A stretch of 64,000 nt of DNA from JAPPLB01 sp965206655. Lineage in GTDB: Bacteria > Acidobacteriota > Terriglobia > Bryobacterales > UBA6623. Both the position numbers and the translations under genes were made by a program. The notes below the pieces were generated by a model. It was not told where the DNA came from. It saw only the letters and a program-made list of their open reading frames with translations, and made no database searches. Of this stretch, positions 35,205-44,375 are shown in pieces (positions within the stretch are counted from its first letter, which is position 1; each line of letters begins with the position of its first letter). Where the stretch lies: NCBI GenBank assembly GCA_965206655.1, contig CBDBKC010000038.1, positions 930,001 through 994,000 of the forward strand, given 5' to 3'.

Positions 35205-36522
35205 ACTACTGTCCGGCTGATAAGCGGTGGGCGGCCTGCAACTGGTTGTAGAAAAGTGGGTTAGGTGTTGTTTTTTCTTGCCGCGATTTGAGCGGCGGTG
35301 CGCCGTTTGAGCGTCATCCGTCCTGAGCCGACAATGGCTCATGAATCTGGGCCGCACCGTATTCGCGCAGTTGATCAGCTTTCTTCCGGATCGCGAGTTC
35401 CGGCGCTGTGTGGCCCGCTACGATGGCGACCGGGGCTCGCGCAGCTTCTCCTGCTGGGATCAGTTCCTCTCGATGTCCTTCGCCCAGTTGACCTACCGCG
35501 AAAGCCTCCGCGATATCGAAGCGTGCCTGCGTTCGCTTGGCGGCAAGCTCTACCACATGGGATTCCGCGGCAACGTCGCGCGCTCGACACTGGCCGACGC
35601 TAACGAGTCGCGCGACTGGCGGATCTATGCCGATTTCGCTCAGGCCTTGATTCGCATCGCGCGGCCCTTGTATGCCCGCGATCCGATCGGCGTGGATCTC
35701 AATCAAAGTCTCTACGCTCTGGACTCGACCACCATCGACCTGTGCCTCTCGCTGTTCCCGTGGGCCAAGTTCCGCCGGCGCAAGGCCGCCGTGAAGATGC
35801 ACACGCTGTTGGACCTGCACGGTAACATCCCCACGTTTATCCGCATTACCGACGGCAAAACGCACGACGTCAACATCCTCGACGAGTTCCTACCCGAGCC
35901 CGGCGCCTTCTACGTTATGGATCGGGCCTACGTGGATTTCGAACGCCTCTTCGTGTTCACCCTCTGCTCGTCGTTCTTCGTCGTGCGAACCAAGAAGAAC
36001 ATCTTGCTCCAACGGCGCTACTCGCATCCCGTCGACAAATCTACGGGCGTGCGCTCGGATCAGACCGTCATACTGACTGCCATCGAATCGGCCAAAGTCT
36101 ATCCGGACCCGTTGAGGCGCGTCAGCTACGTCGACGCCGCGACGAACAAGCGGCTGAAGTTCCTGACCAACAACTTCGCGCTCCCGGCACTGACCATCGC
36201 CGAGATCTACCGTTCGCGCTGGCAGGTGGAGCTGTTCTTCAAGTGGGTCAAGCAGCACTTGCGGATCAAGAAGTTCTACGGCGCCAGCGAGAACGCCGTG
36301 AAGACCCAGATTTGGATCGCCGTCTCGGTGTACGTGCTGGTGGCGATCGTGCGGAAGAGGTTGGGCCTGGAGGCGAGTCTCTACCAAATCCTACAGATTC
36401 TCAGCGTTACCCTATTTGAGAAAACGCCCATTTTACAGGCCTTGCAGCCATCAGACTCCCATGAAAACTTACTCGATCACCCCAACCAGCTGATTCTATT
36501 CGACTTCTAACCGGACAGTAGT
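35205..36522 (+). mobile_element. IS4-family insertion sequence, copy 2 (1318 bp, clean insertion)
   Basis: Ends ACTACTGTCCGG / CCGGACAGTAGT, identical to copy 1 but in opposite orientation, flanked by the 11-bp repeat GGGGCCAACAC. It interrupts the TonB-dependent receptor gene in an otherwise intact frame, so the insertion is recent. Confidence 0.95.
35341..36510 (+). CDS. IS4-family transposase, copy 2
   Basis: 389 aa with the same DDE and Y-x2-R-x3-E-x6-K motifs as copy 1; one substitution near residue 30 (D instead of E). Full length and apparently functional. Confidence 0.95.
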   Translation: MNLGRTVFAQLISFLPDREFRRCVARYDGDRGSRSFSCWDQFLSMSFAQLTYRESLRDIEACLRSLGGKLYHMGFRGNVARSTLADANESRDWRIYADFAQALIRIARPLYARDPIGVDLNQSLYALDSTTIDLCLSLFPWAKFRRRKAAVKMHTLLDLHGNIPTFIRITDGKTHDVNILDEFLPEPGAFYVMDRAYVDFERLFVFTLCSSFFVVRTKKNILLQRRYSHPVDKSTGVRSDQTVILTAIESAKVYPDPLRRVSYVDAATNKRLKFLTNNFALPALTIAEIYRSRWQVELFFKWVKQHLRIKKFYGASENAVKTQIWIAVSVYVLVAIVRKRLGLEASLYQILQILSVTLFEKTPILQALQPSDSHENLLDHPNQLILFDF

Positions 36523-37155
36523 GGGGCCAACACGGTGTCGCTGCCCATTGACTCGCCGCGCGTGAACCGGGGTCCCTCGACGTTCGACCAACGCCATCAA
36601 TTCGTTCTCCACGGAATCTCGAAGATTCCTTCGCCCTCCGGGAGAGGTTGGCGGGCGGTATTCGGAGGCTGGCAGGCGTCATGGATCTATACCCACGTGA
36701 CGGGGTCACCGTTTTCCGCATTGCTGGGATACGATGCAGCTCGCACCCGCACGATCTGGACGGGAGGCGTCGCCGGGCAGCGGCCGGATTTGGCTCCGGC
36801 CGCCGGCTCAAATCCCGTGACCGGCGACCCCCTGCGGTGGTTTGACCCAAGCGCCTTCGTTCGCCCGGTGGAGGGTTTTCTCGGGAACGTAGGCCGAAAT
36901 ACGTTGAGGGGCCCCGGACTCGACAACCTGGATGCGGCACTGGTCAGGCAAATCGCTCTTCCAGGCATCAATGAAGCAGCGCGGCTCGACCTGCGGGCCG
37001 AGTTCTTCAACACGCTGAACCACACCAACTTCGATCTGCCGACCGAGCGGCGAATGCAGGTGTTCAACAGGGACTCGGCGCCGGATGATGTCGGGCGGAT
37101 CGCAAGCGCCGGCCCGAGTCGCGAGATCCAGGTAGGACTGAAGCTGGTTTTTTAG
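36523..37155 (+). pseudogene. Oar-like TonB-dependent receptor, 3' part
   Basis: Begins with the right copy of the 11-bp target duplication (36523-36533) and continues the barrel: R-V-N-R-G-P-S-T-F-D-Q-R-H-Q-F-V-L-H-G, R-L-D-L-R-A-E-F-F-N-T-L-N-H-T-N-F and the terminal R-E-I-Q-V-G-L-K-L-V-F with a C-terminal Phe, the usual outer-membrane insertion signal. In frame with the 5' part after excision of 35205-36522 plus one repeat. Not translatable alone. Confidence 0.92.
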
Positions 37156-37170
37156 TAGCCTCGCTCGACC

Positions 37171-38821
37171 GTGGATCGGGCCAAAGTCGGGGAATTTCAC
37201 GTGCTCATCGCAGACGCAATCCGGCACTATGGACGTATTACCGCAGGGGTAAGCGACTACGTCCGCCGGCCTCAGCCCGCGAGCCGCGAGCAGGCAATTC
37301 GAGACCAACTGGAGACCCGTGAAAAGGGGTGGCTCGAGCTCGTCCGCAGGGCGGTTTTTGAGCGTCAAGGTCATCCTTACGAGCAGTTGTTCCGGATGGC
37401 AGGCTGCGAATATGGCGACCTGGAAAAGACCGTTCTCTCGGACGGGTTGGAGGAGGCCCTGGCCCAACTGCATCGGGCGGGCGTCTATGTCACCCATGAC
37501 GAGTTCAAGGGCAAGAAGCCGATCGAGCGCTCGGGCCGGGAAATTGACCGCGGCGACTCGCCTTTCGAGAACCCCTTCGCGTCGGGTTGGCTCGAGACCC
37601 GTAGCAGCGGGAGCCGCAGCGGGGGCACAACAAGCGCGGTCAACACGGCGCAGATGCTGCATCGAGAGGCGTACTATCACTTGTCCTTCCTGGAATGGGG
37701 TTTCTATCAGCGCGTCAATTTCGCCGTCCGTCCCATTCTGCCGTCCGGGGCCGGCATCAATAGCAATCTCGGCTATGCACGCAATCGTTGCGACGTGGCA
37801 AGATGGTTCGCCATCGGCGGCCACGAATACAACTCCCTGCACTACCGGTTGCTGACAAGCTACCTGGTAGGGCTCGCCAGGATGCACGGCATTCGCATGC
37901 CTTATCCCTCGTTTCTGCCGCCGAATGACTTCACGCCGGTCGCCCGCGCAATGGCCAAACATCAATCCGAAGGCCGTTCCTGCAGCGTCCAAGGTGTCGC
38001 CAGCACCGGCGTTCGCGTCGCAAGAGCGGCGCTCGACAAAGGGCTGGATATTAGTAAGACCCTGTTCGTCTCCAGTGGGGAAGCTCTCACTGAGCCGAAA
38101 CGGAGAGTAATCGAGTCCACCGGCGCGGAGATTCGGATCACGTACTGGATCTCGGAGATCGGACCGATCGGCATGTCTTGTAATCACATGACGGGGAGCT
38201 GCGTGCATTTGTTCAGCGACTCGGTGGCCGTGGTCAGTCATCGCCGCAAAGCCCCGTTCTCGGATGTAGATGTGAACTCGTTGCTGTTCACGACTCTGTT
38301 GCCGGAATCGGCGCATCTGCTGATCAACGTGGAAATGGACGATTCGGGGATCATCGAGAAGACATCGTGTGATTGTCAGTTTTCGCGCGTGGGGTTACGT
38401 CACCAGATACGAGAGATCGGCAGTTTCGGCAAGCTCACCGGGCAGGGAATGACGCTTGTTGGCAGCGATATCGTTCAGGTGTTGGAAGAATTCCTGCCGG
38501 GGCGTTTCGGAGGGGGGCCGGGGGACTATCAGCTCGTGGAGCAAGACGGAGAAAGCCAGACTCAACTCACGCTGCGTGTGAGTTCGCGTGCGACCCTCGC
38601 CTCGACCGAAGCGGTCAAGGAGTACTTCATGAAGCGCCTGGAGGCCTGCTATGGAGGCAGACTGGCATCGCGGGTTTGGAGCCACACCAACGGATTCAAC
38701 GTTGTCCAGGCAGAACCGATCTCCAACCGCGCGGGCCAAGGTTGCGGTCTTGCACTTACTCGCAGGCGCCCAAGAGCCTGTTCCGGGAACCCGGGAACAA
38801 GCCAAAGAAGCGGACACTTGA
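37171..38821 (+). pseudogene. PaaK/LuxE-like acyl-adenylate ligase, frameshifted near the 3' end
   Basis: GTG start at 37171. The adenylating-enzyme P-loop appears as R-S-S-G-S-R-S-G-G-T-T-S (residues 145-156). Later blocks S-S-G-E-A-L-T-E-P, I-T-Y-W-I-S-E-I-G and the C-terminal domain with R-H-Q-I-R-E-I-G and G-S-D-I-V-Q-V-L-E-E-F fit the phenylacetate-CoA ligase / acyl-protein synthetase superfamily. An extra C at about 38736 shifts the frame 86 nt before the native stop. The duplicated copy at 39436 lacks this C and reads N-R-A-G-K-V-A-V-L-H-L-L-A-G then TGA. Corrected length 549 aa. Substrate unknown. It could be an assembly error. Confidence 0.75.
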
Positions 38822-39059
38822 AGCGCGTTGGGAGCCCTGGGCAAGAATCTAAAGACATGTCCTCGTCCGAGTCCACTGGGTCGGATTCTCGGCGAACGCG
38901 CAAACGCAAGGCCGGATCGGTCATGCGGCGGCCGACGTTCGGGCCCGGCATCGTATTTGTGGTGGCCGTCACGGGAACAGGCGACTTCGTATCGAACGCA
39001 GCCGCGGGCGCGAGTCATGGCTACTCTTTGCTTTGGTCGCTGGCGTTAGCGCTCGTCTT
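38666..39059 (+). repeat. tandem partial duplication, copy A
   Basis: 394 bp covering the ligase 3' end and the NRAMP 5' end, repeated at 39436-39807. Relative to copy B it has one extra C (about 38736) and an extra 21 bp in the N-terminal NRAMP codons (38885-38906). Confidence 0.9.
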
Positions 39060-40590
39060 CAGGTACGTAGTGTTGGAAGCCTCGGCTTCGCGGTACGTGC
39101 TGGTCATGGGTGAGGGGCTGCTCCAAGGCTACGCCCGAAATAGGCCGCTGCCGCTCCTTTGGGCGTTTCCTTTTCATCGCGCTCGCCCGAAGGCACACCG
39201 GCAATCTATACGAAGTCGTCTTCATGGGCAGCACGATCGACCTGCTCTTACCGCTACCGATAGAATCCAGCGCAACGGTGTGGTCGCTCATCTGCGTTGC
39301 CGCCGGATTCGGGATCATGCTTGTAGGCAAGTACGAGTGGATCGAGCGGCTCTGCAAGGTGTTGATCGCGGTGCTCGGCATCGCCCTACTCGCAGCCGCG
39401 GTAGCGTCTAAGCTAATTTCTCTCCGCCCTTGACACATCGCGGGTTTGGAGCCACACCAACGGATTCAACGTTGTCCAGGCAGAACCGATCTCCAACCGC
39501 GCGGGCAAGGTTGCGGTCTTGCACTTACTCGCAGGCGCCCAAGAGCCTGTTCCGGGAACCCGGGAACAAGCCAAAGAAGCGGACACTTGAAGCGCGTTGG
39601 GAGCCCTGGGCAAGAATCTAAAGACATGTCCTCGTCCGAGTCCACTGGGTCGGAAAAGGCCGGATCGGTCATGCGGCGGCCGACGTTCGGGCCCGGCATC
39701 GTATTTGTGGTGGCCGTCACGGGAACAGGCGACTTCGTATCGAACGCAGCCGCGGGCGCGAGTCATGGCTACTCTTTGCTTTGGTCGCTGGCGTTAGCGC
39801 TCGTCTTGACATGTCAGCCGTCCTAAAAGGCGCCCTCTTGCCGAACCTCGGCTCAACAGGTCTGTACGACACCTTTCTGCTGATCGCCGCGATTATGGGC
39901 GCTGAGATTGGAATGGGAAACATCACCTACGCGTACTTTGTGCAGGAGAAGGGGTGGAGGGATCCGTCGTGCATGGGCCGGCAAAGGATCGATTTGATTC
40001 TTAGCGTTAGCGTACTGTTCATGATGGGCGCGTCCATTCAAGTTGCGGCCGCTGGGGTGCTGGGCTCGCAGGGTGTGGACGTCGAAACGCCGGAGGACCT
40101 GGTACGAATTCTGTCCGAACCCCAGGGTGCGGCCGGGCGGATCCTGTTCGCTGTGGGGCTCTGGGCCGCGTCCTTCTCAACCTTCGCCATTGCAGCCGTC
40201 GGATACGGCATTGCCATGACGGATGCCCTTCGAAGCTGCCTGCCGTACCTCAAAAAATGGCCCCGCCCCGCGAAGGGTTCGGCGACGAAGGATCCCGTGT
40301 ATCGCGCTTTCGTCACGGTGTTTGCGCTGTCGCCGCTTTACGTGTTCCTGACGGACATCAAACCCGTGGCGCTGGTACTGCTGGCCAACGCCCTCTTGGT
40401 CCCCGCGATCCCGCTTCTCACCTACGGGCTGCTACGCATCACGAGCGATCGAAAACGGATGGGGCCATACACGAACTCTGTGCTAACCAACGTGGTTCTG
40501 GCGTCGCTTGCCGCTGTGACGATCTACCTGGCCTACCAGAACGGACTGAACTGGTGGGCTTTATTAGCCACTGCCTTCGGTAGCGCTTGA
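38857..40590 (+). pseudogene. NRAMP-family divalent metal transporter, broken by a tandem duplication
   Basis: The N-terminal part starts at the ATG at 38857: G-P-G-I-V-F-V-V-A-V-T-G-T-G-D-F-V-S-N-A-A-A-G, the first NRAMP helix; the classical D-P-G-N is replaced by G-T-G-D. It continues out of frame from about 39150 (A-L-A-R-R-H-T-G-N-L-Y-E-V-V). The 372-bp duplication at 39436-39807 then restarts the gene, and the rest follows from about 39808 (A-L-L-P-N-L-G-S-T-G-L-Y-D-T-F, M-G-A-E-I-G-M-G-N-I-T-Y) to a stop at 40590. At least two frameshifts and the insertion of duplicated sequence separate the two halves. Mn2+/Fe2+ import would be the native role. Confidence 0.8.
39436..39807 (+). repeat. 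tandem partial duplication, copy B
   Basis: 372 bp matching 38666-39059 apart from the two indels described there. The left junction ends in CTTGACA and the right one in CTTGACA as well (39429-39435 and 39804-39810), which points to microhomology at the breakpoints. Confidence 0.9.
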
Positions 40591-40666
40591 CGGCGTTCCC
40601 CGTGGGATCGGCCAGCTCAGCTTAAACCGAGTGAACGGCGAACTCACCGAAAAGACCTGTGCAAAA

Positions 40667-41016
40667 TGGTGGAGGCGGCGGGAGTCGAACCCGCGTCCGA
40701 AAAAGTCCTCCGTAGAGAGCCTACATACTTAGTCCACTCAAAGTCTCAACCGATTCGTCGGAGCGGACACTTCTGAACCGGTCCAGCCCGATTGTGTTTC
40801 AGCCTTGCGCTCCGGACAGAAGCTTGGGGCCAATCCCGCCAGATGACGTTCGTCGCTCGCATGCGGGCCTGCAAGCGGGAACGGCTACCTATTTAGGCAG
40901 CAAATGCAAACGATGTATTGTCGGCAGTTGTTGTTTTTCCGATCGTTTAACGGGAGCTCGGAACCCGGTATGCCTCTCCACGACGGATGCTTCCCCGTCG
41001 AATCCGTTACGCCCCC
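40667..41016 (-). ncRNA. ssrA: transfer-messenger RNA (tmRNA)
   Basis: About 350 nt, one-piece form. The 5' end reads GGGGGCG with G-G-A-T-T-C-G-A-C following; the 3' end has the T-arm GGTTCGACTCC and CGCCTCC-A-CCA with encoded CCA. The seven acceptor pairs (GGGGGCG with CGCCTCC, one G-U) close the tRNA-like domain. The tag reading frame is at 40893-40925. It releases stalled ribosomes together with SmpB, which is not in this window. Confidence 0.95.
40893..40925 (-). other. tmRNA tag reading frame (ADNTSFAFAA)
   Basis: Ten codons read GCC GAC AAT ACA TCG TTT GCA TTT GCT GCC, then TAA. The ending F-A-A matches the A-A degron end of ssrA tags; a leading Ala would come from the charged tmRNA. 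The resume codon is inferred by analogy. Confidence 0.7.
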
Positions 41017-41143
41017 AGCCTGAAGGGGAGGGACACGGCTCCCCGCATCCTTCTCTATTATCGCACTTGGTTGCCAGGGTGGCGAGGGTTGGGGCGGGCG
41101 CTTGGAGGTGGGTTGAAACCACTCCCTCAGGGTCACGATTCGG

Positions 41144-41710
41144 TTACAGACCTTGCCAGCGTTTGGTGTCGTCGGCCGGGAACCCAAGAAGGTCGAGGAC
41201 GCGGTTGACACTCTGATCCACGATGTCGTCGACGGTCTCGGGTTTGGTATAAAAGGCCGGCAGCGGCGGTGCGATGATGGCTCCCATTTCCGCCAGGGAC
41301 ACCATGGTGCGGAGGTGACCGAGGTGTAACGGTGTCTCGCGGACCAGCAAAATCAAAGGCCGGCGCTCCTTGAGAGTGACATCGGCGGCCCGCACAAGCA
41401 GGTTCGAGGCGATCCCCGCCGCGATGGCCGACATTGTGTGAACCGAACAAGGCGCGATGACCATGGCGTCGATGGGATAGGAGCCGCTCGCAATGGGGGC
41501 GCCGATCGCGTCGATGGGATGCGATTGGGAGACAAGGGCCTTCAAATCAGCCGCGGTCCGGCCCGTTTCGTGAAACAGGGTCTTTTCGCCCGGGCGGGAG
41601 AGGATCAGGTGGGTTTCGGTCTCCGGCTGAGCGTTGAGCCTCTCGATGAGGCGAAGACCGTACGCGGATCCGCTCGCGCCGCTGATGCCGACTACCACTC
41701 GACGAGTCAT
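41144..41710 (-). CDS. ubiX: flavin prenyltransferase
   Basis: 188 aa, the family's normal length. N-terminal flavin-binding G-I-S-G-A-S-G-S-A-Y-G, central P-C-S-V-H-T-M-S-A-I-A-A-G and R-E-T-P-L-H-L-G-H-L-R-T-M. It attaches a dimethylallyl group to FMN to make the prenylated FMN used by UbiD-type decarboxylases. No ubiD is seen in this window. It is transcribed divergently from the XRE regulator gene. Confidence 0.95.
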   Translation of the reverse strand: MTRRVVVGISGASGSAYGLRLIERLNAQPETETHLILSRPGEKTLFHETGRTAADLKALVSQSHPIDAIGAPIASGSYPIDAMVIAPCSVHTMSAIAAGIASNLLVRAADVTLKERRPLILLVRETPLHLGHLRTMVSLAEMGAIIAPPLPAFYTKPETVDDIVDQSVNRVLDLLGFPADDTKRWQGL

Positions 41711-41872
41711 AAGGGAAACCCCTGAGGAGTACTAATGGAACAACCGTAGTTCGAGTGTTCTGAATTCAGAACAAAAAACGTCAGTCCGTGGTCGGCCGGA
41801 GTCGCACGGGCTTGTGGGAGCCGGTATAATTGTGGGCACCGTCGGCGGGACCGATCGGTCGGACGACAAAAC

Positions 41873-42685
41873 GTGCAAGCTGGTCTGAGACTGAAGAATA
41901 CTCGTGAGAGGCTCGGGCTCCGTTACCGGGAGGTCGAGAAAGCAACGAATCTGATCGCCCAACGGCACAAGAACACGGACTTCTCGGTCGGGCTGAGCCG
42001 TTTGGCCGACATCGAAAACAAGGGCGTCGTGCCCAGTATTCATCGCCTGTATAGCCTCTGCGCGGTCTATCGGCTGAGCATGACGGAAGTCCTGAAATGG
42101 TATGGGATCGATCTCGCCGAAACGGGGCTCGATTTCAGTTTCCTGCAGCCATCGGAAACCCATCTTGTTCAGTTTAGCCCAGGCGACGGCGGCTCGGTTA
42201 CCTTGCCGCTCAAGCTGGACCCGGGCGTGGACTTCCGGCAGACGACGGATCTGAGCCGCATCATCCAACAATGGGGCAAGGTTCCGATTAGCTTGCTCGA
42301 GAATCTGGACTGGGAAGACCACCGCTACGCGATCATTGGCGCGGACGACTATTTCATGTTCCCCTTACTACGTCCAGGCGCTCTGGTTCAGATTGACGAG
42401 AGTCAGCGGAAGATCCTCAACGCGGGCTGGACCCATGAGTTCGAGAGGCCCATCTACTTCTTTGAGCTACGGGAAGGCTACGCTTGCTGCTGGGCCAACC
42501 GGTCGGGGAATCACTTGATTTTACAGCCTCACCCGGGCTCGCCTTGCGAGCCGATCGTGGTCGAATACGACACCGATATCGACGTGATTGGGCGCGTCGC
42601 GGGAATCGCCATGCATCTCGAGCCTGTCTATGAGCCGAGGGCTAAGGCGAAGAGGAAGTCTCGCTCCGTAGCAGTGTCAAAATAA
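41873..42685 (+). CDS. XRE-family HTH regulator with S24-like C-terminal region
   Basis: 270 aa from a GTG start. N-terminal HTH (residues 4-60): L-R-L-K-N-T-R-E-R-L-G-L-R-Y-R-E-V-E-K-A-T then S-R-L-A-D-I-E-N-K-G-V-V-P-S-I-H-R-L. The C-terminal half (D-D-Y-F-M-F-P-L-L-R-P-G-A-L-V-Q-I-D) resembles the LexA/CI S24 beta fold; a catalytic Ser/Lys pair is not evident. The last 44 bp overlap the convergent gene at 42642. Target genes are unknown; the upstream ubiX gene is divergent. Confidence 0.85.
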   Translation: MQAGLRLKNTRERLGLRYREVEKATNLIAQRHKNTDFSVGLSRLADIENKGVVPSIHRLYSLCAVYRLSMTEVLKWYGIDLAETGLDFSFLQPSETHLVQFSPGDGGSVTLPLKLDPGVDFRQTTDLSRIIQQWGKVPISLLENLDWEDHRYAIIGADDYFMFPLLRPGALVQIDESQRKILNAGWTHEFERPIYFFELREGYACCWANRSGNHLILQPHPGSPCEPIVVEYDTDIDVIGRVAGIAMHLEPVYEPRAKAKRKSRSVAVSK

Positions 42686-43106
42686 GCTCCAGATCAGACA
42701 CATAGAGTTCCTGCTCCGCCTGTGTGGCCCTCGCTGGGACAAGCCGCCGGTAAGGGGTCACCGTCACCCAAGCATCGAGAACTGTCTGACGCTCGGTATC
42801 GAGACTTTCCAGATACTGTTCCAAATCGCGCTTTTGGGGCTCTAGGGGATAGGCCAGCCACTCCCGAAAGGACTCTTCGTGGCTTTCCCGGAGCACCAAA
42901 TCCGCATCGTGTTCCGAGTAGATCTGGGCGAGGCCGAAATGTTCGTATTTGCCGGTGTTCTCGTTTCGCAATGAGGCGAGATAAACGATCCTGCCGAACA
43001 GGCTCCCAATCTTCGACAGAGTTCGATCCCAGACATCCCGCATGGCCCGCTTCCGGGGGCCTTGCAAGCTATCCGGATCCTGGTTGACGGGATAGTCTTC
43101 CGGCAC
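42642..43106 (-). CDS. conserved-looking hypothetical protein
   Basis: 154 aa, acidic and mostly helical, no signal or membrane segment. R-T-L-S-K-I-G-S-L-F-G-R-I-V-Y-L-A-S-L-R and Y-E-H-F-G-L-A-Q-I-Y-S are the most family-like stretches. I do not recognise it. It lies convergent to the XRE gene (44-bp overlap) and divergent from the Idh-like gene (46 bp apart). An internal ATG at about 43043 is another possible start. Confidence 0.65.
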   Translation of the reverse strand: MPEDYPVNQDPDSLQGPRKRAMRDVWDRTLSKIGSLFGRIVYLASLRNENTGKYEHFGLAQIYSEHDADLVLRESHEESFREWLAYPLEPQKRDLEQYLESLDTERQTVLDAWVTVTPYRRLVPARATQAEQELYVSDLELILTLLRSETSSSP

Positions 43107-43151
43107 TGTTACAATTCTAGCGGTCGACGGATAAGCCCCGCGAACGTCTCG

Positions 43152-44375
43152 ATGTCACCACCGCGACCGGGCCCAACATACGTCTACGTCGCCTGCGCGG
43201 GTATGGAACACTCTCACCCTCTGAAGAAGGTCGCGGCGATCTGTTCGAGCTTCCATCTTCGGTCGCACGCCGACAACTTCGTAACTCGCCTGCTCGAGGG
43301 CTACTGGATCGATCAAGAGTACTATCGGCCTCCTTGTGAGGTTGCTTCACTTTACGTCGACCAGATCCACCGCGCCGATGTGAGCCGGAAGCTGTCGTTG
43401 GCGTACGATATTCCGATTTTTTCGAGTGTCGGGGAAGCGGTGACCCTCGGATCGGACCGGCTGTCGGTGGACGGCGTCCTGTTGATTGTCGAGCACGGCG
43501 ATTATCCAAAGAACGAGCTGCATCAGAAGCTTTACCCGCGATACGAAATGATGGACAAGGTGGTTGAAGTGTTCCGGCGGTCAGGCCGAACGGTACCTGT
43601 GTTCATGGATAAGCACCTCTCGCATGACCGCGACGAGGCTCGCCGGATGTACCAGTGGTCCCGTGAGTTGGAATTCCCGCTGATGGCCGGGTCGTCGCTC
43701 CCGGTTACGTTTCGGCATCCCGAGATCGACTTTCCATCGGGTCAGGAAATCGATGAGATTCTCGTTGTCGGGGGAGGCTGGTTCGGGGAAAGCTGGTTTC
43801 TCCACCTGATGGAGATTCTCCAGGCTATTGCTGAGCAACGTGCCGGCGGCGAAACCGGCGTCAAATCGGTTCAGGCCGTGAGTGGCGTCGAGGTCTGGCG
43901 GGCCGCGATGGAGGGACGCTGGGATCGGGGTCTTCTCGACGCCGCGTTGGCTCGCCGCCTGAACGAAGGAAAGGAAGGGACTCCCGAGGAGGTTTCGAAG
44001 CGATGCGTCGGATGCCTCATTGAATACCGAGACGGACTCAAGGCGACGTTGCTCGCCCTGGGCGGCGGTTTGGTGTTCGACTACCTGACGGCGTTTCGGC
44101 TTCGCCATGACGGGGAAGTGCTGTCAACGGCATTCGAGATCCCGGCGGAGAGCGCCGATAATATGAGCCCGCTCGTCCACCTCACGGTTCGCATGCTGGA
44201 AACGGGGTTGGTGCAGACACCGATTGAGCGAACGCTGCTGACGACGGGTGCGCTTTCGTATGTGATGGAGTCGGTAAGCCGGGGCCAGCGTCGTCTGGAG
44301 ACGCCGGATCTTGATGTGCGGTATGAAGCGCCGCCGAACCCCTATTTTGCCCGACGGAAGGGTCGGCCGACGTGA
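43152..44375 (+). CDS. Gfo/Idh/MocA-like hypothetical protein
   Basis: 407 aa from the ATG at 43152. The N-terminal half has a Rossmann-like character (V-A-A-I-C-S-S-F-H, V-D-G-V-L-L-I-V-E-H-G-D-Y-P), then V-P-V-F-M-D-K-H-L-S-H and F-P-L-M-A-G-S-S-L-P-V-T-F-R. I recognise it as a family common in Acidobacteriota and Planctomycetes that resembles Gfo/Idh oxidoreductases but lacks a clear G-x-G-x-x-G site. The next gene overlaps it by 4 bp (GTGA). Function unknown; sugar or polyol metabolism is a guess from its partner. Confidence 0.78.
   Translation: MSPPRPGPTYVYVACAGMEHSHPLKKVAAICSSFHLRSHADNFVTRLLEGYWIDQEYYRPPCEVASLYVDQIHRADVSRKLSLAYDIPIFSSVGEAVTLGSDRLSVDGVLLIVEHGDYPKNELHQKLYPRYEMMDKVVEVFRRSGRTVPVFMDKHLSHDRDEARRMYQWSRELEFPLMAGSSLPVTFRHPEIDFPSGQEIDEILVVGGGWFGESWFLHLMEILQAIAEQRAGGETGVKSVQAVSGVEVWRAAMEGRWDRGLLDAALARRLNEGKEGTPEEVSKRCVGCLIEYRDGLKATLLALGGGLVFDYLTAFRLRHDGEVLSTAFEIPAESADNMSPLVHLTVRMLETGLVQTPIERTLLTTGALSYVMESVSRGQRRLETPDLDVRYEAPPNPYFARRKGRPT

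Noticed and set aside
29439..36522. Composite transposon bounded by the two IS4 copies
   Set aside because: Copy 2 has its own 11-bp target duplication inside a continuous receptor gene, so it inserted alone and does not bound a unit with copy 1.
36808..38316. A 502-codon minus-strand frame opposite the receptor 3' end and the ligase
   Set aside because: Crosses two genes on the other strand and shows no domain or signal; a shadow of GC-biased codons.
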